Part shown: piece by piece, positions 1-8,257 of the stretch
Layout of the letters: each line of letters begins with the position of its first letter
Position numbering within the stretch: the stretch's first letter is position 1
Assembly: GCF_013019105.1 (NCBI RefSeq)
Contig: NZ_BLTE01000002.1
Coordinates: 62,001-126,000 of the forward strand
Direction: 5' to 3'
Origin: Fundidesulfovibrio magnetotacticus
GTDB taxonomy: Bacteria > Desulfobacterota > Desulfovibrionia > Desulfovibrionales > Desulfovibrionaceae
Length of the DNA stretch: 64,000 nt
The notes under the pieces: generated by a model
The model's input: only the letters and a program-made list of their open reading frames with translations
Told to the model about the DNA's origin: nothing
Database searches by the model: none
Position numbers and translations under genes: made by a program

Positions 1-3
1 TGT

Positions 4-63
4 TTGCCTTGAAAATCCGTAGGGACTGATTTTGAGGACGCAACACCAGCCCCAAGATCGTGC
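4..63. repeat. Interspersed repeat, copy A (left part cut by window)
   Basis: About 60 bp that align with 55183-55240: both contain TTGCCT, then CCGTAGGGAC, GGATTTTGAG or TGATTTTGAG, CGCAAC and a closing AGATCG or GGATCG. Most positions match with a few substitutions and short gaps. The other copy is preceded by strong inverted repeats, which here would lie left of position 1. It sits just before a terminator, so it probably follows a gene outside the window. Confidence 0.7.
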
Positions 64-73
64 GGACAAGACG

Positions 74-111
74 AGCCGGGGAAGGCGCAGGCCTTCCCCG
101 GCTTCGTTTTT
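74..111 (+). terminator. Rho-independent terminator of a gene left of the window
   Basis: A perfect 13-bp stem (74-86 AGCCGGGGAAGGC, 91-103 its reverse complement) with a 4-nt loop, followed by TCGTTTTT. The T tract on the right side makes it a plus-strand terminator for an unseen upstream gene, so the efflux operon that follows starts with its own promoter. Confidence 0.85.
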
Positions 112-204
112 GCGCCTGGACGCGCGCAATCCTCCCCGCCGCGACCGCATCCCGCCGCGCCGCCCGCCCCATCGCCCACCTTGGCGGTCGGCATTGCACG
201 TTTC

Positions 205-233
205 TTGACACACACCGCCCTCTTGCGCATGAC
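205..233 (+). promoter_or_regulatory. Possible promoter of the RND efflux operon
   Basis: A perfect -35 box TTGACA at 205-210, about 97 bp before the start of the membrane fusion protein. The hexamer 17 bp downstream (CATGAC) is a poor -10 box, so only the -35 element is convincing. Confidence 0.3.
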
Positions 234-306
234 ATGCCAAGAGTCCCAATCCGGAACGGCGCATCGCCCCGGGGGGATTCTCCAGTCCCGCGCAGGAGGA
301 ACCGCA

Positions 307-1569
307 ATGTCCACCGACCACGCCGGAGCGCACGCGCTTCCCGCGCCGACGCGCCGTCGGGGGGGCGCTCCAGCGCTCTCCCTCCCGCGCCCCTCCCGCC
401 TGACGGCCGCCCTGGCCCTGCTGGCCGCCTGCCTCCTCTCCGCCTGCGGCAAAGAGGAGCCCGTCCGCCCCGCGCCCCGCTCCGTGCAGGCCCCCGTGGC
501 CGTGGTCCGGGCCGTGGAGGCCGTGGAGTGCCGCTCCTTCCCGGCCCAGGTGGAGTCGCTGGGCTCCGTGACCCTGGCGGGCAAGTCCCCGGGCGCGGTG
601 GTGGAGGTGTTCGCCCAGGAGGGCCAGGCCCTCAAGGCCGGGGACCCCATCCTGCGCCTGGACGACCAGGAGCTCAAAAGCCGCGAGCAGTCCCTGACGG
701 CCTCCATGGCCCAGGCCGCCTCGGAGCGCCAGGCCGTGGCCGCCAAGGCCGCCCACGCACGGGCCAACCTGGAGCGCCTGGCCAAACTGCTGACCCAGAA
801 GGTCATCAGCCAGGACGACTTCGAGCGCGCCCGCACCGAGGCCCTGGCCCTGGCCCGCGAGGAGGAGGCCATCGCCGCCCGCGAGCGCTCCGTGGCCGCC
901 CAGCGCGACGAGTTGCGCGCCCAGGGCCAGTACCTGCACATCACCGCCCCCTTCGACGGCGTGCTCTCCCGCCGCTTCGTGGACCTGGGGGCCTTCGTCA
1001 CCGCCGGGCAGCCCCTGGCGCTGGTGGACGCCGTGTCCTCGGGCTTCGACCTCACGGCCCAGGTGGACGAGAGCCTGCTCTACACCCTCCACGTGGGCCA
1101 GCCCCTGGTGGGCGCCGTGCCGGCCCTCTCGCCCGCGCCCTTCGCCGCCCGCGTACGCGCCGTGGTGGGCCGCGTGGACCCGGCCACGCGCACCTTCCGG
1201 CTCAAGGCCGAGCTGCCCCCCCTGGGCGCGCAGCCCAGGGCCGGGCTCTACGGCAGGCTCTTCGTGCCCGCGCGCACGGCCAGAAAGATCCTCGTGCCCG
1301 CGGCCTGCCTGGCCCCGCGAGGCGACCTGCCCGCCGTGTTCACCGTGGACGACAAGGGCCTGGCCGCCCTGCGCGTGGTCAAGACGGGCGGGCGCTTCCT
1401 CAAGGTGGAGTTCGACGGCAAGCCCTTCCTCACCGACTCCGAAGCCTTCGACGACCCCTCCCGCGAGGCCTTCGTGGAGATCCTCTCCGGGCTCTCCGAG
1501 GGCGACCGCGTGGCCTGCGCCGGGAGCGTCCCCTTGCGCGACGGCGACCGCGTGGAGGCCGCCCCGTGA
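307..1569 (+). CDS. RND efflux periplasmic adaptor (membrane fusion lipoprotein)
   Basis: A 420-residue periplasmic adaptor of the HlyD/AcrA type, which links an inner-membrane RND pump to an outer-membrane channel. The N-terminus has a hydrophobic stretch ending in the lipobox LSAC (cleavage before Cys near residue 46), so it is probably a lipoprotein; the basic region before it is unusually long (about 31 residues). A lipoyl/biotinyl half-motif, a coiled-coil hairpin rich in Ala, Glu and Arg (about 120-200), and a beta-barrel domain follow. The ATG at 307 has AGGAGG upstream. Its TGA overlaps the GTG of the pump gene (GTGA), so the two are translationally coupled. No local regulator or outer-membrane factor is present. 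Confidence 0.9.
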   Translation: MSTDHAGAHALPAPTRRRGGAPALSLPRPSRLTAALALLAACLLSACGKEEPVRPAPRSVQAPVAVVRAVEAVECRSFPAQVESLGSVTLAGKSPGAVVEVFAQEGQALKAGDPILRLDDQELKSREQSLTASMAQAASERQAVAAKAAHARANLERLAKLLTQKVISQDDFERARTEALALAREEEAIAARERSVAAQRDELRAQGQYLHITAPFDGVLSRRFVDLGAFVTAGQPLALVDAVSSGFDLTAQVDESLLYTLHVGQPLVGAVPALSPAPFAARVRAVVGRVDPATRTFRLKAELPPLGAQPRAGLYGRLFVPARTARKILVPAACLAPRGDLPAVFTVDDKGLAALRVVKTGGRFLKVEFDGKPFLTDSEAFDDPSREAFVEILSGLSEGDRVACAGSVPLRDGDRVEAAP

Positions 1570-4500
1570 GCGCCGAGCCCCCCCGCCACGACCTTCTGGC
1601 GCGCGTCACGGCCGCCTTCGTGGACTCCCGACTCGTGCCGCTCATGGTGCTGGCCTCGCTCTTCCTGGGGGTCTTCGCGGTGGTCAAGACGCCCAGCGAG
1701 GAGGAGCCCCAGATCACGGCCCCCATGATCGACGTGCACGTCTCCATGCCCGGGGCCACGCCCCGGGAGATCGAGCGGCGCGTGGCGGCCCCCATGGAGA
1801 AGATCCTCATGGAGATCCCCGGGGTGGAGTACGTCTACTCCACGGCCGGGCACGGCGAGGCCCTCTGCGTGGTGCGCTTCGAGGTGGGCCAGGACCCCGA
1901 ACGCAGCGCCGTGAAAACCCACGACCGCCTCTTCCAGCACCTGGACTGGATCCCCCCGGGCTGCTCCCAGCCCCTGCTCAAGCCCCGCTCCATCGACGAC
2001 GTCCCCCTGGCCGCCCTCACCTTCCACGGCGGCGGCCTGGACGTGCGCCAGCTGCGCGCCCTGGCCCTGCAGGTGAACGAGGAGGTGCGCCGCATCCCCG
2101 GCGTGGCCGAAACCACGGTGCTGGGCGGCATGCGCCGCGCCGTCTCCGTGGAGCTGGACCCGGTGCGCCTGCGCTCCCACGGCCTGGACGCCGCCGACGT
2201 GCTCTCGCGCCTCACCGACCAGAACCAGGCCGACGTCATGCCCGAAGCCGTGCTGGAGGGACGCGCCGCCGCCGTGCGTCTGGACAGCTTCTTCCGCAGC
2301 TCCAAGGAGCTGGCCCGCGCGGTGCTCGCCGTGCGCGAGGGACGCCCCGTCTACCTGGGCGACGTGGCCCGGGTGCAGGACGCCTTCGACGAACCCGGCC
2401 AGTACGTCTTCCACTTCGACGGCCCGGCCTCCGGCCGCGCGGAACAGGGCGTCATGGCCCCCGCCGTCACACTCGCCGTGTCCAAGCGCGCCGGGGCCAA
2501 CGCCACGGACGTCACCCGCGCCGTGGCCCGCACCGTGGAACAGCTGCGCGGCTACGTGATCCCCCAGGGCGTCGCCGCCGACATCACCCGAGACTACGGC
2601 GGCACGGCCCGGGCCAAGGTGCACGAACTGCTGGAGCACCTGGCGCTGGCGGCCCTGTCGGTGGGGGCCATCGTCTGGTTCTTCCTGGGACGCCGGGCCA
2701 GCCTGGTGGTCATGGTGGCCGTGCCCGTCACCCTGGCGCTCACCCTGGCCACGTACTGGTTCATGGGCTACACGCTCAACCGTGTCACGCTCTTCGCGCT
2801 CATCTTCTGCATCGGCATCCTGGTGGACGACCCCATCGTGGACGTGGAGAACATCGTGCGCCACCTGGAGATGCCGGGCAACGCCCGCAGGCCCCTGGCC
2901 CGGGTGATCGTGGAGGCCGTGGGCGAGGTGCGCGCGCCCCTGGTGCTGGCCACCTTCACCGTGGTGGCGGCCATCATGCCCATGGCCTTCGTGGGCGGGC
3001 TCATGGGCCCCTACATGCGGCCCATGCCCATCGGGGCCTCGGTGGCCATGCTTCTCTCCATGGGCGTGGCCTTCTTCGTGACGCCCTACACGGCCAAGCA
3101 CCTCCTCAAGCCCGAACCCGCGGCCCACGCCCACGCCGAGGGCCGGGCCACGCTGCTCTACCGCCGGGCCATGGAATCCCTCATCCGCTCCCCGAAGCGG
3201 AGGCTGGCCTTCCTGGGCGTGGTGGCGGCGCTGCTCCTGGCGGCCTGCGCCCTGGTTCCGGCCCGGGCCGTGCTGGTGAAGATGCTTCCCTTCGACAACA
3301 AGAGCGAATTTCAGGTGGTGCTGGACATGCCCCTGGGAACCCCCCTGGAGGAGACCGCCCGCGTGGCCGCCGAAATGGCCCGAGCCGTGCTCGAGCGGCC
3401 CGACGTGGCGAGCGTCCAGCTCTACGCCGGGGTCTCCGGGCCGTTCTCCTTCAACGGCCTGGTGCGCCACTACTACCTTCGCCAGGGCCAGAACCAGGCC
3501 GACCTGGCCGTGAACCTGGCCCCAAAGTCCGCCCGGCCGCGGCAGAGCCACGACATCGCCAAGGCCGTGCGCCTGGCCCTTATGCCCATCGCCCTGCGCC
3601 ACGGCGCGCGCCTTAAAGTGGCGGAGGTCCCCCCCGGCCCCCCCGTGCTCCAGACCCTGGTGGCCGAGGTCTACGGGCCGGACCCCGAGGGCAGGCTGGC
3701 CGTGGCCCGGCAGGTGCGCCAGGCCTTCCAGGACTCCCCCGGCGTGACCGACGTGGACTGGCTGGTGGACGACCCGCGCCCCGAGCCCGTGATCCGCATC
3801 GAACGCGACAAGGCCCTGGCCGCCGGGGTGGACCCGCGCCGCGCCCTGGAGGTGGTGGCCGCGAGTCTGCGCGGCGGCAAGGCCGGGCTCCTGCACGACG
3901 AGTCCGCCGGGGAGGACGCCCCCGTGGTGGTGCGCCTGCCACTGCGGGAGCGCGCCCACCTCCCCGACATCCAGGCCCTGGCCGTGCGGGGGCAGGACGG
4001 AACCATGGTCTCCCTGGACCAGATCGCCTCCGTGACGCTTCAGGAGGCCCCCTCGGCCCTCTACCGCAAGAACCTGCGGCCCGTGGTGTTCGTCACGGGC
4101 GACGTGGCCGGGAGCGCGGAGAGCCCCGTGTACGCCATGGGGGCCGTGGAGGAGCGCCTTGCGGCCCTGGAGAAGGCCGGCACGGCCGCGTGGCAGGCCC
4201 TGGGCACGCCCTCCCTGACCCCGCGCTGGCTGGACCGCCCGCCCGCGCCCGGCGCGTACGGCATGGTCTGGGACGGCGAGTGGCGCATCACCCAGGAGGT
4301 GTTCCGGGACATGGGCATCGCCTTCGCGGTGGTCATGGCGCTCATCTACATCCTGGTGGTGGGGTGGTTCGGCTCGTACACCACGCCCATCGCCATCATG
4401 TCTCCCATCCCGCTCTCGCTGGTGGGCATCCTGCCCGCCCACGCCCTGGCCGGGGCCTTCTTCACGGCCACGTCCATGATCGGCTTCATCGCGGGCGCGG

Positions 4501-4817
4501 GCATCGTGGTGCGCAACTCCATCATCCTGGTGGACTTCATCGAGATGCGCCGCGCGCAGGGCGCGCCCCTGGAGGAGGCCGTGGTGGAGGCCGGAGCCGT
4601 GCGCTTCCGGCCCATGCTCCTCACGGCGGCAGCCGTGGTGGCCGGGGCCTTCGTGATCCTTTTCGACCCCATCTTCCAGGGCCTGGCCATCTCGCTCATG
4701 GCCGGAGAGCTGGCGGCCACCTTCCTCTCGCGCATGGTGGTGCCCGTGACGTACTACCTGGACCAGCGCCGGGCCGGGAGCCGCGCGGCGTTGACGCCCA
4801 CGGCCAGGGACGGCTAG
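1566..4817 (+). CDS. RND efflux transporter permease (AcrB/HAE family)
   Basis: A 1083-residue inner-membrane proton-driven efflux pump, a normal length for the AcrB/AcrD/AcrF family. It has a first membrane helix (about residues 17-35), two large periplasmic loops and two membrane-helix bundles. The TM4 proton-relay acidic pair is seen in GILVDDPIVDVENIV, near residue 420. It starts at GTG 1566 inside the adaptor's stop codon. Substrate cannot be read from sequence. With only adaptor and pump present, it probably borrows a TolC-like channel encoded elsewhere. Confidence 0.93.
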   Translation: MSAEPPRHDLLARVTAAFVDSRLVPLMVLASLFLGVFAVVKTPSEEEPQITAPMIDVHVSMPGATPREIERRVAAPMEKILMEIPGVEYVYSTAGHGEALCVVRFEVGQDPERSAVKTHDRLFQHLDWIPPGCSQPLLKPRSIDDVPLAALTFHGGGLDVRQLRALALQVNEEVRRIPGVAETTVLGGMRRAVSVELDPVRLRSHGLDAADVLSRLTDQNQADVMPEAVLEGRAAAVRLDSFFRSSKELARAVLAVREGRPVYLGDVARVQDAFDEPGQYVFHFDGPASGRAEQGVMAPAVTLAVSKRAGANATDVTRAVARTVEQLRGYVIPQGVAADITRDYGGTARAKVHELLEHLALAALSVGAIVWFFLGRRASLVVMVAVPVTLALTLATYWFMGYTLNRVTLFALIFCIGILVDDPIVDVENIVRHLEMPGNARRPLARVIVEAVGEVRAPLVLATFTVVAAIMPMAFVGGLMGPYMRPMPIGASVAMLLSMGVAFFVTPYTAKHLLKPEPAAHAHAEGRATLLYRRAMESLIRSPKRRLAFLGVVAALLLAACALVPARAVLVKMLPFDNKSEFQVVLDMPLGTPLEETARVAAEMARAVLERPDVASVQLYAGVSGPFSFNGLVRHYYLRQGQNQADLAVNLAPKSARPRQSHDIAKAVRLALMPIALRHGARLKVAEVPPGPPVLQTLVAEVYGPDPEGRLAVARQVRQAFQDSPGVTDVDWLVDDPRPEPVIRIERDKALAAGVDPRRALEVVAASLRGGKAGLLHDESAGEDAPVVVRLPLRERAHLPDIQALAVRGQDGTMVSLDQIASVTLQEAPSALYRKNLRPVVFVTGDVAGSAESPVYAMGAVEERLAALEKAGTAAWQALGTPSLTPRWLDRPPAPGAYGMVWDGEWRITQEVFRDMGIAFAVVMALIYILVVGWFGSYTTPIAIMSPIPLSLVGILPAHALAGAFFTATSMIGFIAGAGIVVRNSIILVDFIEMRRAQGAPLEEAVVEAGAVRFRPMLLTAAAVVAGAFVILFDPIFQGLAISLMAGELAATFLSRMVVPVTYYLDQRRAGSRAALTPTARDG

Positions 4818-4949
4818 GCTCGAGGCCTCCGGCCTGCGACCCGGCAGCCCGGGCTCGTGTTTTCCGGCGGAGGCATTGCACCCGCCATGATCGACCGCAA
4901 CCCGGGCGGTACGACCAGGCCCGACCGCCCGGAAGCCCAAGGAGCCCCC

Positions 4950-5552
4950 ATGCGCGCCGCATTCCGCCTCATTCTCGCCCTGGCCCTGTCGTTGTGCGCC
5001 GCCGCCGCCCTGGCCCAGCCCGCCAGCTTCACCGCCGACGTGGTGCACACCGCCAACGGCGCGCCCACCCTCTCGGGCAAGGCCTGGATCGCGCCGGGCA
5101 AGGTGCGCGTGGAGTCCTCCATCCAGGGCGTGCCCCAGGTGCTCATCACCGACACGCCGGGACGCCGCGTGATCATGCTTCAGCCGCAGCTCAAGCTCTA
5201 CATGGAGACCAAGCTCGACCCCGCCCAGGCAGGGGCCGACCCCATGGCCCAGGCCGACGCGGCCCAGTGGCAGACCGTGGGCCGCGAGACCATCGACGGC
5301 TGGGAGTGCGAAAAGCGCGTGCTCAAGCAGGACCCCGCCAAGGGCGAGATGACCGCATGGTTCGCCGACAAGCTGGGGCTGCCCATCCGCTCGGTGGCCA
5401 AAGGCCCCCAGGGCACGGCCACAATGGAGTTCCGCAACATCAAGGTGCAGCCCGTGGAGGCCTCGCGCTTCGCCGTTCCGGCGGGCTACCAGAAGATGGA
5501 CCTGCCCCCGGCCGTGCAGGGCATGATCCCGGGCATGAAGCCCGCACAATAG
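4950..5552 (+). CDS. Secreted DUF4412-like / LolA-fold protein
   Basis: A 200-residue exported protein with a clear signal peptide (hydrophobic residues 6-20, cleavage after ALA before QPAS). The mature part resembles the LolA-like proteins annotated DUF4412 or 'outer membrane lipoprotein-sorting': a lipid-type beta half-barrel with segments such as PGRRVIMLQPQLKLYME and WECEKRVL. The start is the ATG at 4950 with AAGGAG upstream. It follows the efflux pump by about 130 bp on the same strand but has its own terminator, so it may be separate. Role unknown; a periplasmic lipid or envelope function is inferred from the fold only. Confidence 0.7.
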   Translation: MRAAFRLILALALSLCAAAALAQPASFTADVVHTANGAPTLSGKAWIAPGKVRVESSIQGVPQVLITDTPGRRVIMLQPQLKLYMETKLDPAQAGADPMAQADAAQWQTVGRETIDGWECEKRVLKQDPAKGEMTAWFADKLGLPIRSVAKGPQGTATMEFRNIKVQPVEASRFAVPAGYQKMDLPPAVQGMIPGMKPAQ

Positions 5553-5564
5553 CCCCGCAGTCGC

Positions 5565-5599
5565 TCCGGCCCGCTCCCAAGGGGCGGGCCGGACGTTTC
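5565..5599 (+). terminator. Likely terminator after the DUF4412-like gene
   Basis: A 10-bp perfect stem (5565-5574 and 5584-5593) with a 9-nt loop, 12 bp after the stop codon, followed by only a weak T-containing tail (CGTTTCC). Confidence 0.55.
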
Positions 5600-5704
5600 C
5601 TCGGCCGGGTGGGCCGGGATGCCGGGAGGAGCTGCCCGCCGGAGTCCCCGTCCACGCCGCTCCCGGCCTGACGCGCAGGCCTGACGTGCGTGAGCGGTCC
5701 CCGC

Positions 5705-5742
5705 TTGACGGCCACCCTCTCCCCTGATAGTTGCATGTGCAA
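5705..5742 (+). promoter_or_regulatory. marR promoter with overlapping MarR operator
   Basis: Promoter TTGACG (5705-5710), 17-bp spacer, TAGTTG (5728-5733). The inverted repeat TTGCA-TG-TGCAA (5731-5742) overlaps the -10 box and lies 15 bp before the GTG start. A closely related site lies before the flavoredoxin gene at 6337-6348. This is the expected layout for an autorepressing MarR protein; the assignment is inferred. Confidence 0.55.
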
Positions 5743-5756
5743 ACAACGAGGACCGC

Positions 5757-6191
5757 GTGGCCGACTCCAAGACCCTGCTCGAATGCTGCCTCTACTTCAC
5801 CGCCAACGCCCTGGCCCGCACCGTCACGCGCCTGGGCGAGGAGGCCTTCGCGCCCCTGGGGCTGGCCCCCTCCCAGGCCTTCCTGCTCATGCTGGCCCTG
5901 GAGGAGCCAGGCATCGGACCCAAGGAGCTTGCCGCGCGCCTGCGCCTGGCACCCTCCACGGTCACGCGTCTGGTGGACGGCCTGGCCCGCAAGGGCCTCG
6001 TTGAAAAGAAGAGCCTGGGCAAGGCCGTGGAGGTGCGCCCCACGGAGAAGGGCCGCCTGCTGGCCCCGGAGATGGCCGCCTGCTGGAAATCGCTGCACCG
6101 GGCCTATTCCACGGTGCTGGGCGAGGAGGCCGGGCGCGAGCTCACGCGGCTCAACCATGAATCCTGCCGCAAGCTCGACGGCCTGGACTGA
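5757..6191 (+). CDS. MarR family transcriptional regulator
   Basis: A 144-residue dimeric winged-helix regulator of the usual MarR length. The recognition region reads KELAARLRLAPSTVTRLVDGL (about 60-80), followed by the wing KGLVEKK and the PTEKG turn. The GTG at 5757 fits the family N-terminus; an alternative in-frame ATG is not seen. A palindrome overlaps its promoter and is repeated before the flavoredoxin gene downstream, so it probably represses itself and that gene. The ligand is unknown; a redox-active or aromatic compound would fit the flavin-binding neighbour. Confidence 0.9.
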   Translation: MADSKTLLECCLYFTANALARTVTRLGEEAFAPLGLAPSQAFLLMLALEEPGIGPKELAARLRLAPSTVTRLVDGLARKGLVEKKSLGKAVEVRPTEKGRLLAPEMAACWKSLHRAYSTVLGEEAGRELTRLNHESCRKLDGLD

Positions 6192-6317
6192 ACGGCCGGG
6201 CCGGGCGGCCGGACGGAACGCCTGGCCCGTCGGCAGGACTGGGCGGCTGGCCTAAGCAGCTGACCTGAACGGCCGGGTCGGGCGGAACGCCGGGCCTGTC
6301 GGCAGGACTGGGCGGCC
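6189..6317. repeat. Imperfect tandem direct repeat between marR and the flavoredoxin gene
   Basis: Two copies of a GC-rich unit: 6189-6247 and 6266-6317, both starting TGAACGGCCGGG and both ending GTCGGCAGGACTGGGCGGC. Copy 2 lacks about 7 bp. The first copy begins at the marR stop codon. It looks like a recent local duplication; no function is evident. Confidence 0.75.
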
Positions 6318-6336
6318 CAATCCTGCGCCCGTTCAT

Positions 6337-6348
6337 TTGCGTGCACAA
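6337..6348 (+). promoter_or_regulatory. Second MarR-type operator, before the flavoredoxin gene
   Basis: TTGCGTGCACAA matches the marR operator TTGCATGTGCAA at 9 of 12 positions, and both sites are followed by a CAA-containing stretch. It lies 25 bp before the ATG at 6374. This supports regulation of the flavin protein by the neighbouring MarR; inferred, not proven. Confidence 0.5.
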
Positions 6349-6373
6349 CCAAACGTCATAGGAGCATCCCGCC

Positions 6374-6940
6374 ATGAAAGACATCGGACCCGTCAACGCC
6401 CTCTACCCCTCCCTGACCACCATCGTGGGCTGCGTGGCGGACGGCCGCGCCAACTTCCTGGCCGTGGCCCACGTGGGCATCATGAACCACGGCCAGCCCC
6501 AGTACCTGACCTTCGGCATCAACAAGGCGCATCACTCGGGCCGGGGCATCCTGGAGCACGGCGAGTTCAGCGTGAACATCCCCGACCAGGACCTGATGGT
6601 GGAAACCGACTACGTGGGCATCGTCACGGGCAAGAACACGGACAAGTCCGGCGTGTTCGAGCACTTCACAGGCGAGCTGGCCCATGCGCCCCTCATCCGG
6701 GCCTGCCCCGTGGCCATGGAGTGCCGCCTGTACAAGACCCTCGATTTCGAGACACACGACGTGTTCGTGGGCGAGGTGGTGAAGACCTGGGCGCGCGAGG
6801 ACGTGCTCACGGACAAGGGCAAGCCCGACCCGGCCCGGGTGCGCCCCCTGCTCTTCGACATGGCCACCCTGGGCTACTACGCCCTGGGCGCGAAGGTGGG
6901 CGACTGCTGGAACGCGGGCAAGGCCCTCAAGCGCAGATAG
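6374..6940 (+). CDS. Flavin reductase family protein (flavoredoxin-like)
   Basis: A 188-residue FMN-binding split-barrel protein of the flavin-reductase/flavoredoxin family known from Desulfovibrio, where such proteins carry electrons or reduce flavin. Family features are the N-terminal segment with NALYPSLTTIVGC, FLAVAHVGIMN, and the FSVNIPD turn near residue 73. The ATG has GGAGC upstream. It has its own gap and a MarR-type operator, so it is probably the regulatory target of the upstream MarR gene. Electron donor and acceptor are not determined by sequence. Confidence 0.85.
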   Translation: MKDIGPVNALYPSLTTIVGCVADGRANFLAVAHVGIMNHGQPQYLTFGINKAHHSGRGILEHGEFSVNIPDQDLMVETDYVGIVTGKNTDKSGVFEHFTGELAHAPLIRACPVAMECRLYKTLDFETHDVFVGEVVKTWAREDVLTDKGKPDPARVRPLLFDMATLGYYALGAKVGDCWNAGKALKRR

Positions 6941-7094
6941 GGCGAGCCTTCAGGCGGGGCGGGCGGCTCGTCATGGCGGGACCGCCCCTCCCCTCGCCCC
7001 GGCCTCATGCTCCGCAGCAGGGACGCGGTGCGCGCCCGGCCAGGCGCACGGCGCTCCCCGTAAGCCGAACCCCGGGCAGGACTCGCCGCGCCGG

Positions 7095-7517
7095 TCACAC
7101 CGCCGAGCGCAGGCCCGGCACGGGGTTCTCGTAGCCAGGCCCCCGGAAGCGGCCCTCGGCGTCCATGGCCTGCTCGTAGGCCGCGCCCCAGTCGCGCAGC
7201 TCCTCCAGGATGGGCACCAGGCCCCGCCCCAGGTCCGTGAGCGCATATTCCACGCGGGGGGGCACCTCCCGGAACACCGTGCGCGTCACGATGCCGTCGG
7301 CCTCCAGTTCGCGCAGCTGGCGCGCCAGCATGCGCTCCGTCACCCCCGCCATGGATCGGCGCAGCTCCGAGAAGCGCATCACCCCCGCGCGCCCCAGGTG
7401 GTAGATCACGATGGGCTTCCACTTGCCGCCCATCACCAGGAGCGTCAGCTCGAAAAAGCAGCGGTAGCGCTTGTCCCCCAGTTCCTTGACCGCGCAGGGC
7501 GCGATGGCCGTCTTCAT
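7095..7517 (-). CDS. HxlR family transcriptional regulator
   Basis: A 140-residue winged-helix regulator of the HxlR/YodB family. Typical motifs are LLVMGGKWKPIVIYHL (about 27-42), MRFSELRRSMAGVTERMLARQLRELEADG and VEYALTDLG. Cys8 and Cys20 lie in the N-terminal segment; YodB-type proteins sense quinones through an N-terminal Cys, so redox sensing is possible but not shown. The ATG at 7517 was chosen because longer versions run through the operator and into the divergent gene. It is divergent from an FMN-reductase operon, a common target of this family. Confidence 0.88.
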   Translation of the reverse strand: MKTAIAPCAVKELGDKRYRCFFELTLLVMGGKWKPIVIYHLGRAGVMRFSELRRSMAGVTERMLARQLRELEADGIVTRTVFREVPPRVEYALTDLGRGLVPILEELRDWGAAYEQAMDAEGRFRGPGYENPVPGLRSAV

Positions 7518-7520
7518 GCT

Positions 7521-7558
7521 ATACTTCCTGATAGTATGGTACAATCCAGACCGTACTT
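7521..7558. promoter_or_regulatory. HxlR operator region between divergent genes
   Basis: The divergent gap holds TACT-N7-AGTA (7522-7536, within ATACT-N7-AGTAT, 7521-7537) and a further GTACTT half-site at 7553-7558. YodB boxes of Bacillus have the form TACT-N6-AGTA, so this is a credible HxlR-type operator controlling both the regulator and the FMN reductase gene. Confidence 0.55.
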
Positions 7559-7629
7559 GCGCTCGTCGCGCGAACGGACCATAGGAGCCCCATACACCGG
7601 GCGTCAAGCCCGTCCGAGGAGGAGCATCC

Positions 7630-8247
7630 ATGAAAGTCGTCGCCGTGAACGGCAGCCCCCGCAAGGGCGGCAACACCGAGATCCTGTTGCGCAAGGCCCT
7701 TGAATCCCTTGAGGAGGAAGGCTGGGAAACCGAGTACGTGCGGATCGGCGGGCGCAAGATCCGCGGCTGCATGGCCTGCTACAAGTGTTTCGAGAACAAG
7801 AACCTGCGTTGCGCCGTAGACAACGACCGCTTCAACGAGGTGATGGAAAAGCTTCTGGCCGCGGACGCCATCATCCTGGGCTCGCCCACCTACTTCGCCG
7901 ACGTGACCGCCGAGCTCAAGGCCCTGCTCGACCGCGCGGGCCTGGTGGCCCTGGCCAACGGGGGGAAGTTCGGGGGCAAGATCGGCGCGGCCGTGGTTGC
8001 CGTGCGCCGGGGCGGGGCCATCCACGTCTTCGACACCATCAACCACATGTACCTGATGTCGGGCATGATCGTGCCCGGGTCCATCTACTGGAACCGGGGC
8101 AACGGCCTGAACCCCGGCGAGGTGGCCGGGGACGACGAGGCCATGCGCAACATGCGCCACCTGGGCAAGACCATCGCCTGGATGGGCAAGGCCCTGGCCC
8201 CGGTGAAGGACGCCTACCCGCCGCTGCCCTACGCGGCGGGGGCGTAA
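7630..8247 (+). CDS. NADPH-dependent FMN reductase / flavodoxin-like oxidoreductase
   Basis: A 205-residue flavodoxin-fold protein. The FMN phosphate loop is NGSPRKGGNTE (residues 7-17), followed by the iron-sulfur-flavoprotein-like cysteines of RGCMACYKCFENKNLRC (about 48-64) and GSPTYFADVTAELKALLDR. The cysteine pattern resembles archaeal and Desulfovibrio iron-sulfur flavoproteins, though spacing should be checked before claiming a cluster. AGGAGG precedes the ATG. It forms an operon with the YgiN-like gene 10 bp downstream, opposite an HxlR regulator; a role in reducing quinones or other electrophiles is inferred. Confidence 0.87.
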   Translation: MKVVAVNGSPRKGGNTEILLRKALESLEEEGWETEYVRIGGRKIRGCMACYKCFENKNLRCAVDNDRFNEVMEKLLAADAIILGSPTYFADVTAELKALLDRAGLVALANGGKFGGKIGAAVVAVRRGGAIHVFDTINHMYLMSGMIVPGSIYWNRGNGLNPGEVAGDDEAMRNMRHLGKTIAWMGKALAPVKDAYPPLPYAAGA

Positions 8248-8257
8248 GGAGGCGGCC

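Noticed and set aside
1248-6158. Very long open frame on the minus strand opposite the RND operon
   Set aside because: It is antisense to clear RND genes, rich in His/Gly/Gln/Arg as expected of a complement of GC-rich codons, and has no family resemblance. The same applies to the other multi-kilobase antisense frames, for example opposite kup and the YidE-type gene.
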